From assembly GCF_030546805.1 (NCBI RefSeq), contig NZ_JAUOPC010000013.1, positions 1-64,000 of the forward strand: a stretch of 64,000 nt of DNA. Reading direction: 5' to 3'. This DNA comes from Cyclobacterium sp. 1_MG-2023 (GTDB taxonomy: Bacteria > Bacteroidota > Bacteroidia > Cytophagales > Cyclobacteriaceae). Both the position numbers and the translations under genes were made by a program. Below are positions 54,103 through 63,280 of this stretch, piece after piece (positions within the stretch are counted from its first letter, which is position 1; the number at the start of each line of letters is the position of its first letter). Below the pieces are notes generated by a model. The model was not told the origin of the DNA. It made no database searches and was given only the letters and a program-made list of their open reading frames with translations.

Positions 54103-54128
54103 AAAAAAACACCTCCGAATGAAGGTGT
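54103..54128 (-). terminator. Minus-strand terminator of the glycosyltransferase cluster
   Basis: Read on the minus strand, ACACCT (54123-54128) pairs with AGGTGT (54109-54114) and is followed by TTTTTTT. It lies 43 nt after the last glycosyltransferase stop at 54171. Confidence 0.72.
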
Positions 54129-54170
54129 AAGAAAGCTGATATTATCACTGATAATTTATAGCTTAACTAT

Positions 54171-55286
54171 TTATCCTTTATGTTTCCGCTTGAGCACGGT
54201 CTTGAATACATCTGCCATTTGGTTTGCAAAATTTTGAATGTTATACTTTTCCAAATGAAGCTGTTTTGCCTTTTTCCCCATAGCCTCAAGATCTGTTTCT
54301 CCTCCTACCATCTGGAGAAGTTTTTTATTCCATCCTTCCGGAGTGTTATCATAAACCCAAAGTCCCATATTTTCACTTTCTATATCAATGTCTAAAAAAG
54401 AATGCTGGGTCATCAACACCGGTTTACCAACGGCCATGGCGTCCAATAATACAGTCAACCCGTAAGTATTTCCCTTTTTCCTGATTTCTTCCTTTAAGGG
54501 GATGATAATAAAGGAAGAATTAACATATTCTTCTAATAACTGATCATATGGCACCCAAGAAGTATCAACAGATACATTGGGGGGTAAATGAGTAGATGCA
54601 GGAATTGTCTTGGGTGTACAATAAATCTTTAAGTTAATAGGGATATTTTCAAATGCTTTGATGAGGATGTCATAATCTCTGTCAGCTGTTCCTGCACAAA
54701 CGGCATAAGGGACTTCATCCTTTTTCTTTTCTGTTTTAATATTTTTGTAAAAATCCACGTCAGCTCCCCAACTCACAGAAAAACATTTATTCCCTTTCTC
54801 AAATTGATTGTACTTTAAATCCTCTTGGGTTTTTAGCATCAGGTTTTTTGAAAAAAATGCAAAAGCATCAATTTGCCGCAGGTGCTTTACTCCCAACCTA
54901 TTCAGAATTGAATTTTTATTTTTGTAATAAATGAAATTTTGATGAGCTAAGCCAACGACCGGGATCTTAAGTATTCCAAAAATTCTCAATAGCGTAAACA
55001 ACTTACTAATTGAAATGGGGTAAGGCATGTAAACAAGGTCATAGTCTTTTATTTTTGACAATGCTCTAACCTGCTGATCAAGAAAAGGGATTTTAATAAC
55101 CTTCCCGAACGTATCCAGCCATTTGTGTTTTTGATGTGGGTGGATATCTACCTGAAACTCTCCGGATTTTTCCAACTCAATTTTACCCATCAAGTAATGA
55201 CTGGGATTTATCCCCTTTTTCCAGTTGTCATGTATTTTTTCAAAGGAGTAAGAGTTTATCAAAAGAACTTTAATTTTTCCCTTCAT
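54171..55286 (-). CDS. GT4-type glycosyltransferase (paralogue 1)
   Basis: 371 residues, GT-B fold without a signal peptide. The N-terminal half carries SHYLMGKIELEKSG, IHPHQKHKWLDTFG and FLDQQVRAL. The C-terminal half has AVCAGTADRDYDILIKAFE and a nucleotide-sugar-binding region, IIPLKEEIRKKGNTYGLTVLLDAMAVGKPVLMT. It is clearly similar along its whole length to the protein at 56335-57438, so the two arose by duplication and now flank an exostosin-like gene. It is the last gene of the minus-strand polysaccharide cluster, 14 nt after its neighbour. It probably adds one sugar to a lipid-linked repeat unit in the cytoplasm; donor and linkage are unknown. Confidence 0.82.
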   Translation of the reverse strand: MKGKIKVLLINSYSFEKIHDNWKKGINPSHYLMGKIELEKSGEFQVDIHPHQKHKWLDTFGKVIKIPFLDQQVRALSKIKDYDLVYMPYPISISKLFTLLRIFGILKIPVVGLAHQNFIYYKNKNSILNRLGVKHLRQIDAFAFFSKNLMLKTQEDLKYNQFEKGNKCFSVSWGADVDFYKNIKTEKKKDEVPYAVCAGTADRDYDILIKAFENIPINLKIYCTPKTIPASTHLPPNVSVDTSWVPYDQLLEEYVNSSFIIIPLKEEIRKKGNTYGLTVLLDAMAVGKPVLMTQHSFLDIDIESENMGLWVYDNTPEGWNKKLLQMVGGETDLEAMGKKAKQLHLEKYNIQNFANQMADVFKTVLKRKHKG

Positions 55287-55300
55287 AGACAGCTGCCAAT

Positions 55301-56263
55301 TTAATTTTGCTCCAATTTTTTAATGTTTTCTATAATGTATTTGGCAGTAGCTTTTTCTGAACACTTTTCTTTCCACCAAGAGAGCGTCTTTCTATGAATT
55401 TCCTCTAGTTTATTTTCGTCATTCAATAGCTCATCAACCACTTTACATCCCTCATTCCAATCTTTTATTTGGATCAGGGGTGAGTTTTTATAAAATGGTG
55501 TATCAGGCAATGGTTCAGAAATAACAACACAGCCCGCTCGCATTGCCTCAAAATGCCTGAAACACTCTGTCATAAAAAAGCCTTTGGGACACAAAACAAT
55601 TTTTGAATCAGCAAGTACTTCTCCATATTTCTCAGGGGTAAAACCCGCTTTAAACCCATTATTAAAAATCACTATTGATTTTGGGAAGAAAGAACTAAAA
55701 TCACTTTTTAACTTCAACAAAAACTTTCTGTAATAATCGTGGGTCAATATTCTTTCTGGAGGCAAGAAAAAACCCAATTTTGAAAACACACGATAAAAAT
55801 TAATGCGATTCATGTTTAGATTACCCCTAAAAAAGACATTGTATTTTCTATCCTTAATTGGTTTATTGGGTAACTCAGGAACTGCATTTACATAGCCCAA
55901 GGCCAATGGAAAAACGTTCTTTGCGACAGCTTTCATTCCGATATAGGATTTGAAAACCGCAAAATATTTATCAGAAAAACAACTGGGATCCAAGCCCCTT
56001 TCATCTGAAAAATAAAGAAGAATTTTCTTTTTATTGGACTTATAATTTCCACTTGGTGGCATAATATCAGTACCTGAATCCGGAGCTCTTTTATTCACCC
56101 GATGATTAGAGTAAATAAAAAATTCGAAATCATCAAACCTCTCCTGAAGAAGGTCTTTTAATTCCTCTATCACATTTTTTATAAACCTAGATTCATTCAG
56201 CTCCTCAAATCGATAATCTGACTTGTCCTCAATTGAAACATTGGTTAGACCAAACAATTTCAT
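55301..56263 (-). CDS. Exostosin-like (GT47-type) glycosyltransferase
   Basis: 320 residues with no signal peptide. The C-terminal half contains SKIVLCPKGFFMTECFRHFEAMRAGCVVISEPLPDTPFY in segments. The CPxG...T.R/CFRxFEAMxAGC pattern is that of exostosin-type transferases of GT47 and related GT-B enzymes. The central FRGNLNMNRINFYRVF fits the same group. It sits between the two duplicated GT4-type genes, 14 nt from one and 71 nt from the other, so it is in the same operon. It probably adds a sugar during repeat-unit assembly. The family level is moderately sure and the substrate unknown. Confidence 0.72.
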   Translation of the reverse strand: MKLFGLTNVSIEDKSDYRFEELNESRFIKNVIEELKDLLQERFDDFEFFIYSNHRVNKRAPDSGTDIMPPSGNYKSNKKKILLYFSDERGLDPSCFSDKYFAVFKSYIGMKAVAKNVFPLALGYVNAVPELPNKPIKDRKYNVFFRGNLNMNRINFYRVFSKLGFFLPPERILTHDYYRKFLLKLKSDFSSFFPKSIVIFNNGFKAGFTPEKYGEVLADSKIVLCPKGFFMTECFRHFEAMRAGCVVISEPLPDTPFYKNSPLIQIKDWNEGCKVVDELLNDENKLEEIHRKTLSWWKEKCSEKATAKYIIENIKKLEQN

Positions 56264-56334
56264 ACCTTAAATTTCTGTTTACTAATTAAAAATGTCAAAT
56301 AGATTTCTAGGCTTTAAACAATTTCCCAATATAA

Positions 56335-57438
56335 CTATCTTAAAGGAATTTTGAGAACAGCCTTCTCTAATTTTTCTCCAAATAATTCAGCGTTGAATTT
56401 TTCTTTATAAACGCATCTTGCTTGATTACTCATCTTTTGGAAAGTAGCCTTATCATTTGCAATAAGCTCAACAGCATCAACCCAGCCTTGAACATTACCT
56501 TTGCCTACTGTAATCCCAAACCCTTCTTTTGCAGCATCTATATTGATACATGGATTTTCAGTAATAACAGTTGGCTTACCTAAAGCAACCACATCCTGTA
56601 AGCTCGTCATCCCTTGACAACCTTCCTGAACCAGGGGGTATTTTAATGGAATCAATATAGCGATAGACTCCTTGTAAAATTTGAGCAATTGCTCATAAGG
56701 AATAAAAGAAGCATTAATGGTCACATTTGGCGGCAGCTTATCCACTTTAGGTTTGGATCTTGGTGTACAAAATATTTTAAGCTGATGGTCCATCTTTTTA
56801 AAAGCCTCAATTAAAGTAATATAGTCTCTCGATGTATGTCCTGCACTAATAAAATAATTTAATGCATCTCCATCTTTACTTGTGATTTTATTATAAAATT
56901 CAGTATCAGGTCCCCACTGTGCTGTATCAATTCTGGCCAATTGATCTTTGTCTACTATATTCAATGCTTTTACTGCAATCTCCTTCAATTTTTCACTTAG
57001 AAAAATGATTCCATCGTATTGAAACAAAAACTTTTTACTCAACCACCTGTAAAATTTATTGGTAGAATTTGTCTTCATAAAAGGCTGATGGATGGTTACT
57101 AAAATAGGCTTTCTGTACATACCTAACATTTTCAGCACAATCAACAACCTTGTATTAGACAAAGAATAGGGGGCATACAAAATATCATAATGCTTTCCAT
57201 AAAACAATATTCTCAATTGTTGGTCAAGATGTTTTATTTTAAAAACATTACCAATTTTATTTAGAATACGGTATTTCTCATGCGGAAATATTTCAACTTC
57301 TACCTTTCCTCTTTTTTCTAACTCTACTTTGCCCCAAACATGATGACTTCCACTTTCACCCTTTTCCCAAAGATGATAAGCCTTTTCCATGTTATAATTA
57401 TTGACTAAAAGCAATCTTGGTTTCTCCTTGACTTTCAA
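56335..57438 (-). CDS. GT4-type glycosyltransferase (paralogue 2)
   Basis: 367 residues, GT-B fold. It shares an ordered set of motifs with the 54171 gene: SHHVWGKVELEKRG, IFPHEKYRILNKIG, HLDQQLRIL, FISAGHTSRDYITLIEAF, FCTPRSKPKVDKLPPNV, and IPLKYPLVQEGCQGMTSLQDVVALGKPTVIT. The last block is the donor-sugar-binding end of the C-terminal domain. It lies 21 nt after the WecG-type gene and 71 nt before the exostosin-like gene. Duplication followed by divergence suggests two related sugars or linkages in one repeat unit. Confidence 0.82.
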   Translation of the reverse strand: MKVKEKPRLLLVNNYNMEKAYHLWEKGESGSHHVWGKVELEKRGKVEVEIFPHEKYRILNKIGNVFKIKHLDQQLRILFYGKHYDILYAPYSLSNTRLLIVLKMLGMYRKPILVTIHQPFMKTNSTNKFYRWLSKKFLFQYDGIIFLSEKLKEIAVKALNIVDKDQLARIDTAQWGPDTEFYNKITSKDGDALNYFISAGHTSRDYITLIEAFKKMDHQLKIFCTPRSKPKVDKLPPNVTINASFIPYEQLLKFYKESIAILIPLKYPLVQEGCQGMTSLQDVVALGKPTVITENPCINIDAAKEGFGITVGKGNVQGWVDAVELIANDKATFQKMSNQARCVYKEKFNAELFGEKLEKAVLKIPLR

Positions 57439-57459
57439 TATTTCGGTGGTTAGGTTTTA

Positions 57460-58221
57460 CTAGGTTTTGCTTTTATTGGCAGGAAAAAACCGTTCCGTAA
57501 CGAGTAATTTCACAAAGGCAATATTAGTTGTAAGATAGCGCTTCCACATCCTCCCAGGTTCTTGCATGGTACGATAAAACCATTCTAAGCAAATATTCTG
57601 CATCCATACAGGAGCCCTTTTCACTTTACCTGAGACCACATCAAAGCTACCCCCAACTCCCATGATAAAAGGCACATTCATGACATCCTTGTATTTATTT
57701 AGGAAAATTTCTTTCTTAGGAGAACTCATGGCCACGAATAGGATATCCGCTTTTGAATCCCTGATCTGCTTGGCAATTCCCAATTCCTCTTCTTTCCCAA
57801 AATAGCCATTCCTATAACCTGCAATAATCTCCGGTGAATATTTGTCGGAATAAATTTTGACCACCTTGTTTACAACATCTTCCTTGGCTCCAAGAAAAAA
57901 TATCTTGTAATTTTCCCTAGCTGCCAGCCCAACCAAATTATCCATCAGGTCTATACCAGCAACTCTTTCAGGTAAATACTCATTAAGAAATTTCGCTGCC
58001 CATACAATGGATTGACCATCAGCATTAATTATATCACACTCAACTATTGATGCTTTCAATTCAGGGTCCTTTTGAGCATTCACTAGTTTGGCTGCATTCA
58101 CCACCACGTGATGTAAATTTTCTTTTCTCCTGATGCTTTGATCTATCAATGCAACTGTTTCTTCCATCGTAAGGGAATCCACAGGGACATTACAAATACT
58201 AATTCTTTTTACCTCTTTCAT
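57460..58221 (-). CDS. WecG/TagA/CpsF-family glycosyltransferase (GT26)
   Basis: 253 residues, the usual length for GT26. Conserved blocks are VVVNAAKLVNAQKDP, INADGQSIVWAAK (the likely catalytic Asp is D68), PERVAGIDLMDNL, KIFFLGAKEDVV, GYRNGYFG and ADILFVAMSSPKKEIF, followed by GVGGSFDVVSGKVKRAPVW. These enzymes add an N-acetylmannosamine-type or uronic sugar to an undecaprenyl-diphosphate-linked acceptor at the membrane. The position at the head of three further transferase genes (21 nt gap) supports an early step in building a lipid-linked repeat unit. Confidence 0.92.
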   Translation of the reverse strand: MKEVKRISICNVPVDSLTMEETVALIDQSIRRKENLHHVVVNAAKLVNAQKDPELKASIVECDIINADGQSIVWAAKFLNEYLPERVAGIDLMDNLVGLAARENYKIFFLGAKEDVVNKVVKIYSDKYSPEIIAGYRNGYFGKEEELGIAKQIRDSKADILFVAMSSPKKEIFLNKYKDVMNVPFIMGVGGSFDVVSGKVKRAPVWMQNICLEWFYRTMQEPGRMWKRYLTTNIAFVKLLVTERFFPANKSKT

Positions 58222-58299
58222 CAGACTTCAGTTTTAATAATCTAAACAATCTATTTATTAATTTACTCTGGGCTTATTATAAAAATATGATATGGTTAA

Positions 58300-59520
58300 T
58301 CAATTGCCATCACTATTACCACCATAAAGGCGCTTATCATTTTTAAACAAAACAGTAAATGATAAAAACATCCAAGCTTGGGCCCAGCGCATGTATGGAA
58401 TTCTCGATGTAAAATGCTTGTTGATTTGGTAATAAAAATACCCTTTGGGAGATTGCATGTTTTCTATGGTCCATCCCATGACTCTAGTGGCCAATTCTTT
58501 ATATTCTTCAAACTGACCTAACTTATTCAACGTAATTAGTAATTGAGTAGGTGCATGAATATCGACAGGATAAGTACTATTATTATAGTATTTTGAAATT
58601 CCTTCAGCAGTGAAAAATGTTTGAATATAATAATCAAAGCCTTTTTTCAAATAGCCATCAAATGATTGGTCCCCGGTGAACTTTGCATAATCAGACAAAC
58701 ATTCAAGGTTATAACCGGTGTGAAAATTATCAATCCATTGATGAAATGGCAAGGTACCATAACTCCAAGCACCATTTTCTTGCTGATAGCCACATGCAAA
58801 ATTGACTGCTTTCTTTGCTTCCTCAAACAATTCCTTTTCTCCGGAGATGGAATACACTCGACTTAAGAGGCGAGCACCTAAAAGTGAAGCATTAAACACA
58901 ACACTCTTATCTAAAGGTGAATAGGAAAATGAAAAGTCTCCTTTGTCATCATAAGTACGGTACAAATCTTTTAACACAAAATCACAAGCACTTCTTGCAG
59001 CTTTAAAGAACTCCTCTCGTTTGGTGATGGCAAAAGCATCAAGTAAAGCACAAGCGATAAAGGTGGTAGCAACAACCGTCGGTGTATATTTTGGTTGAAA
59101 AAACGCCCTAGCCTGCCAATCAAAATTATACCCCCAGCAGCTTCCACTCCATCCTTTGGATTGAAGTTCCAATATTCTATCTCCAAAGAAATTGATTTGG
59201 TCCAAGTAATCAGATTGGGAATCAATTTCATACAAATTACAATAACTTGTTAGAAATAAACCCAATGCCTTTGGGTTATACTCTTTTGGCACCCCAACCA
59301 AAGGCCTTAAATTAAAAGGCGCTCTTTTAAAGAATTGAGTCCAAGCAAGTTTTGCAAACCTTGATTTAGAGAGCAAAGGAACTGCCTGAAACAGTTTACT
59401 ATTTAAACTATCATAAGGGTCATATCCCTTATACTCCTCCCGGGAACAAAAGGCAGACAATTGCTTAAAGGAGTTGAAAAAATCAATTGATTCACTCATT
59501 GTATTTTTTTTTGGTAGCAT
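58300..59520 (-). CDS. Alpha/alpha-barrel protein of the polysaccharide cluster
   Basis: 406 residues; an in-frame ATG at 59499 (MSESIDFF) is an alternative start. The chain shows repeated helical hairpins with aromatic inner motifs (SGSCWGYNFDWQARAFF, FACGYQQENGAWSYG, WIDNFHTGYNLECLSDYA, PVDIHAPTQLL, RIPYMRWAQAWMF). This is like six-hairpin glycosidase, epimerase or lyase barrels. Related Bacteroidota genes are often mislabelled delta-aminolevulinic acid dehydratase; no ALAD zinc or Schiff-base motif is present here. No signal peptide is seen. It probably modifies or trims a glycan intermediate, though this is inferred from context. Confidence 0.7.
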   Translation of the reverse strand: MLPKKNTMSESIDFFNSFKQLSAFCSREEYKGYDPYDSLNSKLFQAVPLLSKSRFAKLAWTQFFKRAPFNLRPLVGVPKEYNPKALGLFLTSYCNLYEIDSQSDYLDQINFFGDRILELQSKGWSGSCWGYNFDWQARAFFQPKYTPTVVATTFIACALLDAFAITKREEFFKAARSACDFVLKDLYRTYDDKGDFSFSYSPLDKSVVFNASLLGARLLSRVYSISGEKELFEEAKKAVNFACGYQQENGAWSYGTLPFHQWIDNFHTGYNLECLSDYAKFTGDQSFDGYLKKGFDYYIQTFFTAEGISKYYNNSTYPVDIHAPTQLLITLNKLGQFEEYKELATRVMGWTIENMQSPKGYFYYQINKHFTSRIPYMRWAQAWMFLSFTVLFKNDKRLYGGNSDGN

Positions 59521-59779
59521 TTGTTAATATTTGCTCATTTCCTATAGAAAACATTCCTTAGGACAATATTTTTTTTAAGTTAAAACATACGGCATCACAC
59601 CTTAGTCTTCTTATCCTCAATTCAATACAAGTATTTTCCATTCATGAGGCCCCTTTTAAAACACTTAAGCGTTCGCCAAATGAGAAGTTATCTTAAATCA
59701 ATGGAAACAATGGATGAAAGAGTCAAGCCATTCATCTCATTAAAACCCAATTCACTACTAAGCTATTCCATACAAGCTT

Positions 59780-60868
59780 TTAATAATACTTTTCTATATA
59801 AGTCAAGAGTTGATCGACCCTTTTGCTCCAAGAATTATTAGAAGCTATGCTTATTCTTTCTTTTATCAATTCCATCGTATTTTCCTGATAGGCCTGCTTA
59901 ATGAAGGATACAAATTCTTCGTCATTATTGGCCTTGTAAACGGTGCCTTCAGGAAACTCCCAATGCCTTACGTTCGGCAAGTTTGTTATCACAGCAGGTC
60001 TCCCGGTAGCCAAATATTGCCACATTTTATTGGGCGTCCTACCTGTATTAGGATCATCCATATAGTAGGGAGCTATGGCCACATCCATTTCCAATAATTT
60101 TAGACTTAGAGGATCTCCCGTCATCACTCCGTGAGCCTTTACTTTTTCCGTCTTAGCAAGATGCTCTAGAAAATCATCCTTGATGGGACCAATCAAATGC
60201 AACTCCACATTTTCTATTTCTAGTATTTTATTGATTAGTACCAGAGGTGTTTTTTTCTTATCAATGAAACCAAGCAATACCACCTTCACCTTTTCATCTT
60301 TCCTATCCAATGATAATTGGCTGATATCAACCTTTGAAAACTCGGGAGCTCCTAAGGGTAACTCATAAGATTTAGGATTAATTTCCGCAAAGTCATTCAC
60401 CAGCTTTTTTGCAGTGGCCAAATTAAATGTTGCAGTTTTTACCAGCCTAGACTGTGTAAACGTTGTATAAGCTTTCATCCATCCCGGAACTTTGACATTG
60501 TTGATAAAATCGTCATTCGCCATGTAGATAAATTTCTCGAAATATCTACCGATCAGGTGTCCGCCAAAATCTGTACAAATAAAAATAACATCCTTGCCTT
60601 CAAAATGTTTTTTAAGTTTTTGGTACAACCAAACCTGGTAGGCTTCATTCAAAACAGGCATACGGTACCTTAACCTAAAACTCGATGGAAAAGAAGGTGT
60701 AAGCAATTCAAAATTACCCTTAACTTTTTCACTTTTTAACCCGGGTAAACCTATGGTGTTTGCAGCCACAAATGTCACTTTAAACCTTTTGGCCAAGGCA
60801 TTAGATAATTGATGTCTCGCTCTAGGAGGTCCATCCCATTCGGTATTGGTGTAAACAATAAATTCCAT
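59780..60868 (-). CDS. GT4-like glycosyltransferase
   Basis: 362 residues. The N-terminus (FIVYTNTEWDGPPRARHQLSNALAKRF) is the acceptor half of a GT-B enzyme. The C-terminal half has VKVVLLGFIDKKKTPLVLINKI, VELHLIGPIK and DVAIAPYYMDDPNTGRTPNKMWQYLATGRPAVIT, where the NKMWQYLATGRPAV block is the donor-binding region of this subfamily. It is separated from the next downstream gene by 259 bp, so it may form its own transcript within the cluster. Donor and acceptor are unknown. Confidence 0.85.
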   Translation of the reverse strand: MEFIVYTNTEWDGPPRARHQLSNALAKRFKVTFVAANTIGLPGLKSEKVKGNFELLTPSFPSSFRLRYRMPVLNEAYQVWLYQKLKKHFEGKDVIFICTDFGGHLIGRYFEKFIYMANDDFINNVKVPGWMKAYTTFTQSRLVKTATFNLATAKKLVNDFAEINPKSYELPLGAPEFSKVDISQLSLDRKDEKVKVVLLGFIDKKKTPLVLINKILEIENVELHLIGPIKDDFLEHLAKTEKVKAHGVMTGDPLSLKLLEMDVAIAPYYMDDPNTGRTPNKMWQYLATGRPAVITNLPNVRHWEFPEGTVYKANNDEEFVSFIKQAYQENTMELIKERISIASNNSWSKRVDQLLTYIEKYY

Positions 60869-61013
60869 CAGTTTAATTTCATTCTTCGTTCAAAAAATTA
60901 TTTCTATTTTTCTAGTTCCCTACTCATTCTGAATTTCTAAAAATTGACACGATAGGGTGATCGGGTAATTTTTAAAACTGTCTCGCTTATCTCATAAAAA
61001 AATCAAACTAAAC

Positions 61014-61051
61014 TTAAGGATGTATCCCAAAAATTTGGAACACATCCTTAG
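61014..61051 (-). terminator. Candidate hairpin terminator after the fused oxidoreductase gene
   Basis: A 9-bp stem, TAAGGATGT at 61015-61023 and ACATCCTTA at 61042-61050, with an inner TCCCAAA/TTTGG pairing. On the minus strand it is followed by a moderately T-rich stretch, so termination is likely but not ideal. Confidence 0.55.
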
Positions 61052-61090
61052 TTATTGTTTAATTTATTAAACCACTAAATGTGAATTCTT

Positions 61091-63253
61091 TTATGACAGT
61101 ATTTCTTCAAGGCTTATATCTTGAGGCATCCCTGTAGAGAGACTGTCTAAGATTTTGAATGTAGTCAGTGTGGTGAGACAGATCGATTCAAAAGAAATCG
61201 GGCTCTCTTTACCTGCCTTCACATGATCTAGAAATTGATGTACTTCTTCCAAATGCCCTTTCCCACTGGACTTAAGCTTAATCAATTTATTATCTTTATG
61301 AAGACTTCCTGCTCTAAAATCATTGATTATCCCAACTTTTCCTCCGGAAAAAACTTCAATGTTCTCCTTAGGCAAGGACTTATCTCCATTACCTAAATAG
61401 GTTAAGTTTCCAACCGAACCATTTTTAAACTTGACAGTCACTGCCATATTATCTGCAGAAGTAATTTGCTCGTTTGAAGTATTAATGGAGTCAGCATACA
61501 CTTTAACAGGTTCAGAATCCGTAAAATACTGCATCAAATCAATAAAGTGACAAACTTCTCCTACAATACGACCTCCTCCAATTTCAGGAATCTGGGACCA
61601 ATGGTCTTTTGGTATAAAACCGGCATTTACTCTAATATTAATTACAAGAGGTTCCCCGGTGTTGATGAATTCTTTCTTCAGCTCAACAGAAACAGGAGCA
61701 AATCTCCTATTAAAACCTACCATCAATAATTTATCTGCTGATTTTTCTGCATGGACTACTTCTTTCAGTTGTTCCATGTTCATTGCCAAAGGTTTTTCTA
61801 CGAAAACGTTTTTTCCGGATTTTAATCCTTCAATCACATATGGCGCATGAGACACATGTGGTGTAGCAATAAAAATAGTGTTGATATCTTTTTTGCTCAA
61901 CACATCCTTTCCATCAGAAGAACAGAAATTAAACTTAAACTTGTCAGAGACACTCTTGGCAGTTATTCCTTTAGAAGTAACCACACCATCTAATGAACCT
62001 CCCCAAGATTTAACATTCGGAATCAAATAACTCTGTGCAAAGCTTCCTGCACCTATAAAGCCTGCATTGATCTCTTTAATAGGTTCATTATTTACTTTCG
62101 TTATGGACTCAAGCTTGGATGCAGATTCTTGGTACTTTAACAATATCCCAATATGTGGTTCTTGTACCTTTCCCATCACAATATCATAGGCTTTCTCCGC
62201 CTCGTCGATATCAAATAAATGGGTAATCAGTGGTTTTATATTAATGGCTTTCGCAGCAATCAAATCCAAGAATGCTTCCATATTCCTTTGCTCGGTCCAG
62301 CGTACATAGGCAAAAGGGTAATCTTTACCCAATTCCTCATAATCCACATCGTACCTTCCCGGCCCATAAGAACATGAAATTTTAAGTTCAAGCTCATTTT
62401 TATAAAAATAAGGTTCTCTAGGGATTTCCATCTTCACTGCACCCACCACTATTATCTTACCTTTTTTCCTTGCAATTTCAGTAGAAAGCACAATGGGATC
62501 ATTTGTTGGCGTTGCAGCAGTAATGATTATAGAATCAAAACCTCTACCGTTAGTGAAATTCTCACAGGCTGCTATTAAATTGGAATCATTTCTGTGCATG
62601 GACTGACCTGCACCTGATTCTTTGGCCAATTCTATCAGCTTTTCAGACATGTCTATTCCAAAAACTGAACAGCCATTGGCTTTTAGTAGTTGGACAGTAA
62701 TTTGACCAAGTAAACCTAAACCAATCACACAAACTTTTTCACCTAACTTAGGATCAGCTTGTCTAACTCCCTGAAGAGCTATGGAACCCAAGGTAGTAAA
62801 AGCAGCCTCGTCCGAACTTACATTTTCCGGTATTTTGGTTACCAAGTTTTGGGGAACAGAAATCACTTCAGAGTGAGAAGCATAATCTGCACCGGCACAA
62901 GCAACCCTATCACCGGGCTTAAATGCCCCATTATTATCCATGGAGGCAATTACTTTTCCGGAAGTACTGTACCCCAAAGCCTTTAATGAATCAAGCTTGG
63001 TTCTAACTTTACTCATCGTAGCAGAAAAACCTTCTTTCCTGATATTCTGAATAACTTGAGCCACTAGATCAGGCCTTTGCTTGGCCTTCCCTATCAAACT
63101 TGCCTGGGCCACCTTAACAGTACTTCTTTCGGTACCGGCACTTATAAGTGAATACTCGTTTTCAACCAATACCATCCCTTCAGAAATTGCAGGAACAGGA
63201 ACCTCATCTACATAAAGCTCTCCAGTTTTAAAATTTTGAATAACTTGTTTCAT
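61091..63253 (-). CDS. Bi-domain alcohol dehydrogenase / Gfo-Idh-MocA oxidoreductase fusion
   Basis: 720 residues. The N-terminal half, about 1-372, is a medium-chain dehydrogenase with a Rossmann motif GLGLLGQ at 178-184. It lacks the usual catalytic zinc cysteine after the start (NEYSLISAGTERS instead). The C-terminal half, about 395-720, is a Gfo/Idh/MocA enzyme with its own Rossmann motif (GFIGAGSFAQ, about 398-407), FVEKPLAMN and the sugar-binding GFNRRFAP. This fused form is typical of polysaccharide and lipopolysaccharide loci and probably oxidises or epimerises a nucleotide-linked or lipid-linked sugar. It lies 27 nt after the truncated transferase gene, so it belongs to the same transcript. 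Confidence 0.9.
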   Translation of the reverse strand: MKQVIQNFKTGELYVDEVPVPAISEGMVLVENEYSLISAGTERSTVKVAQASLIGKAKQRPDLVAQVIQNIRKEGFSATMSKVRTKLDSLKALGYSTSGKVIASMDNNGAFKPGDRVACAGADYASHSEVISVPQNLVTKIPENVSSDEAAFTTLGSIALQGVRQADPKLGEKVCVIGLGLLGQITVQLLKANGCSVFGIDMSEKLIELAKESGAGQSMHRNDSNLIAACENFTNGRGFDSIIITAATPTNDPIVLSTEIARKKGKIIVVGAVKMEIPREPYFYKNELELKISCSYGPGRYDVDYEELGKDYPFAYVRWTEQRNMEAFLDLIAAKAINIKPLITHLFDIDEAEKAYDIVMGKVQEPHIGILLKYQESASKLESITKVNNEPIKEINAGFIGAGSFAQSYLIPNVKSWGGSLDGVVTSKGITAKSVSDKFKFNFCSSDGKDVLSKKDINTIFIATPHVSHAPYVIEGLKSGKNVFVEKPLAMNMEQLKEVVHAEKSADKLLMVGFNRRFAPVSVELKKEFINTGEPLVINIRVNAGFIPKDHWSQIPEIGGGRIVGEVCHFIDLMQYFTDSEPVKVYADSINTSNEQITSADNMAVTVKFKNGSVGNLTYLGNGDKSLPKENIEVFSGGKVGIINDFRAGSLHKDNKLIKLKSSGKGHLEEVHQFLDHVKAGKESPISFESICLTTLTTFKILDSLSTGMPQDISLEEILS

Positions 63254-63280
63254 TGCTTTAAAGAATAAATTAAATAATGT

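Noticed and set aside
58300-59520. Delta-aminolevulinic acid dehydratase label
   Set aside because: Similar proteins carry this label in databases, but no Schiff-base lysine context or zinc cysteine motif of that enzyme is present.
59644-59841. 65-codon plus-strand frame between the alpha/alpha-barrel and glycosyltransferase genes
   Set aside because: It overlaps the end of the glycosyltransferase gene at 59780, has no recognisable motif and opposes the direction of the whole cluster.
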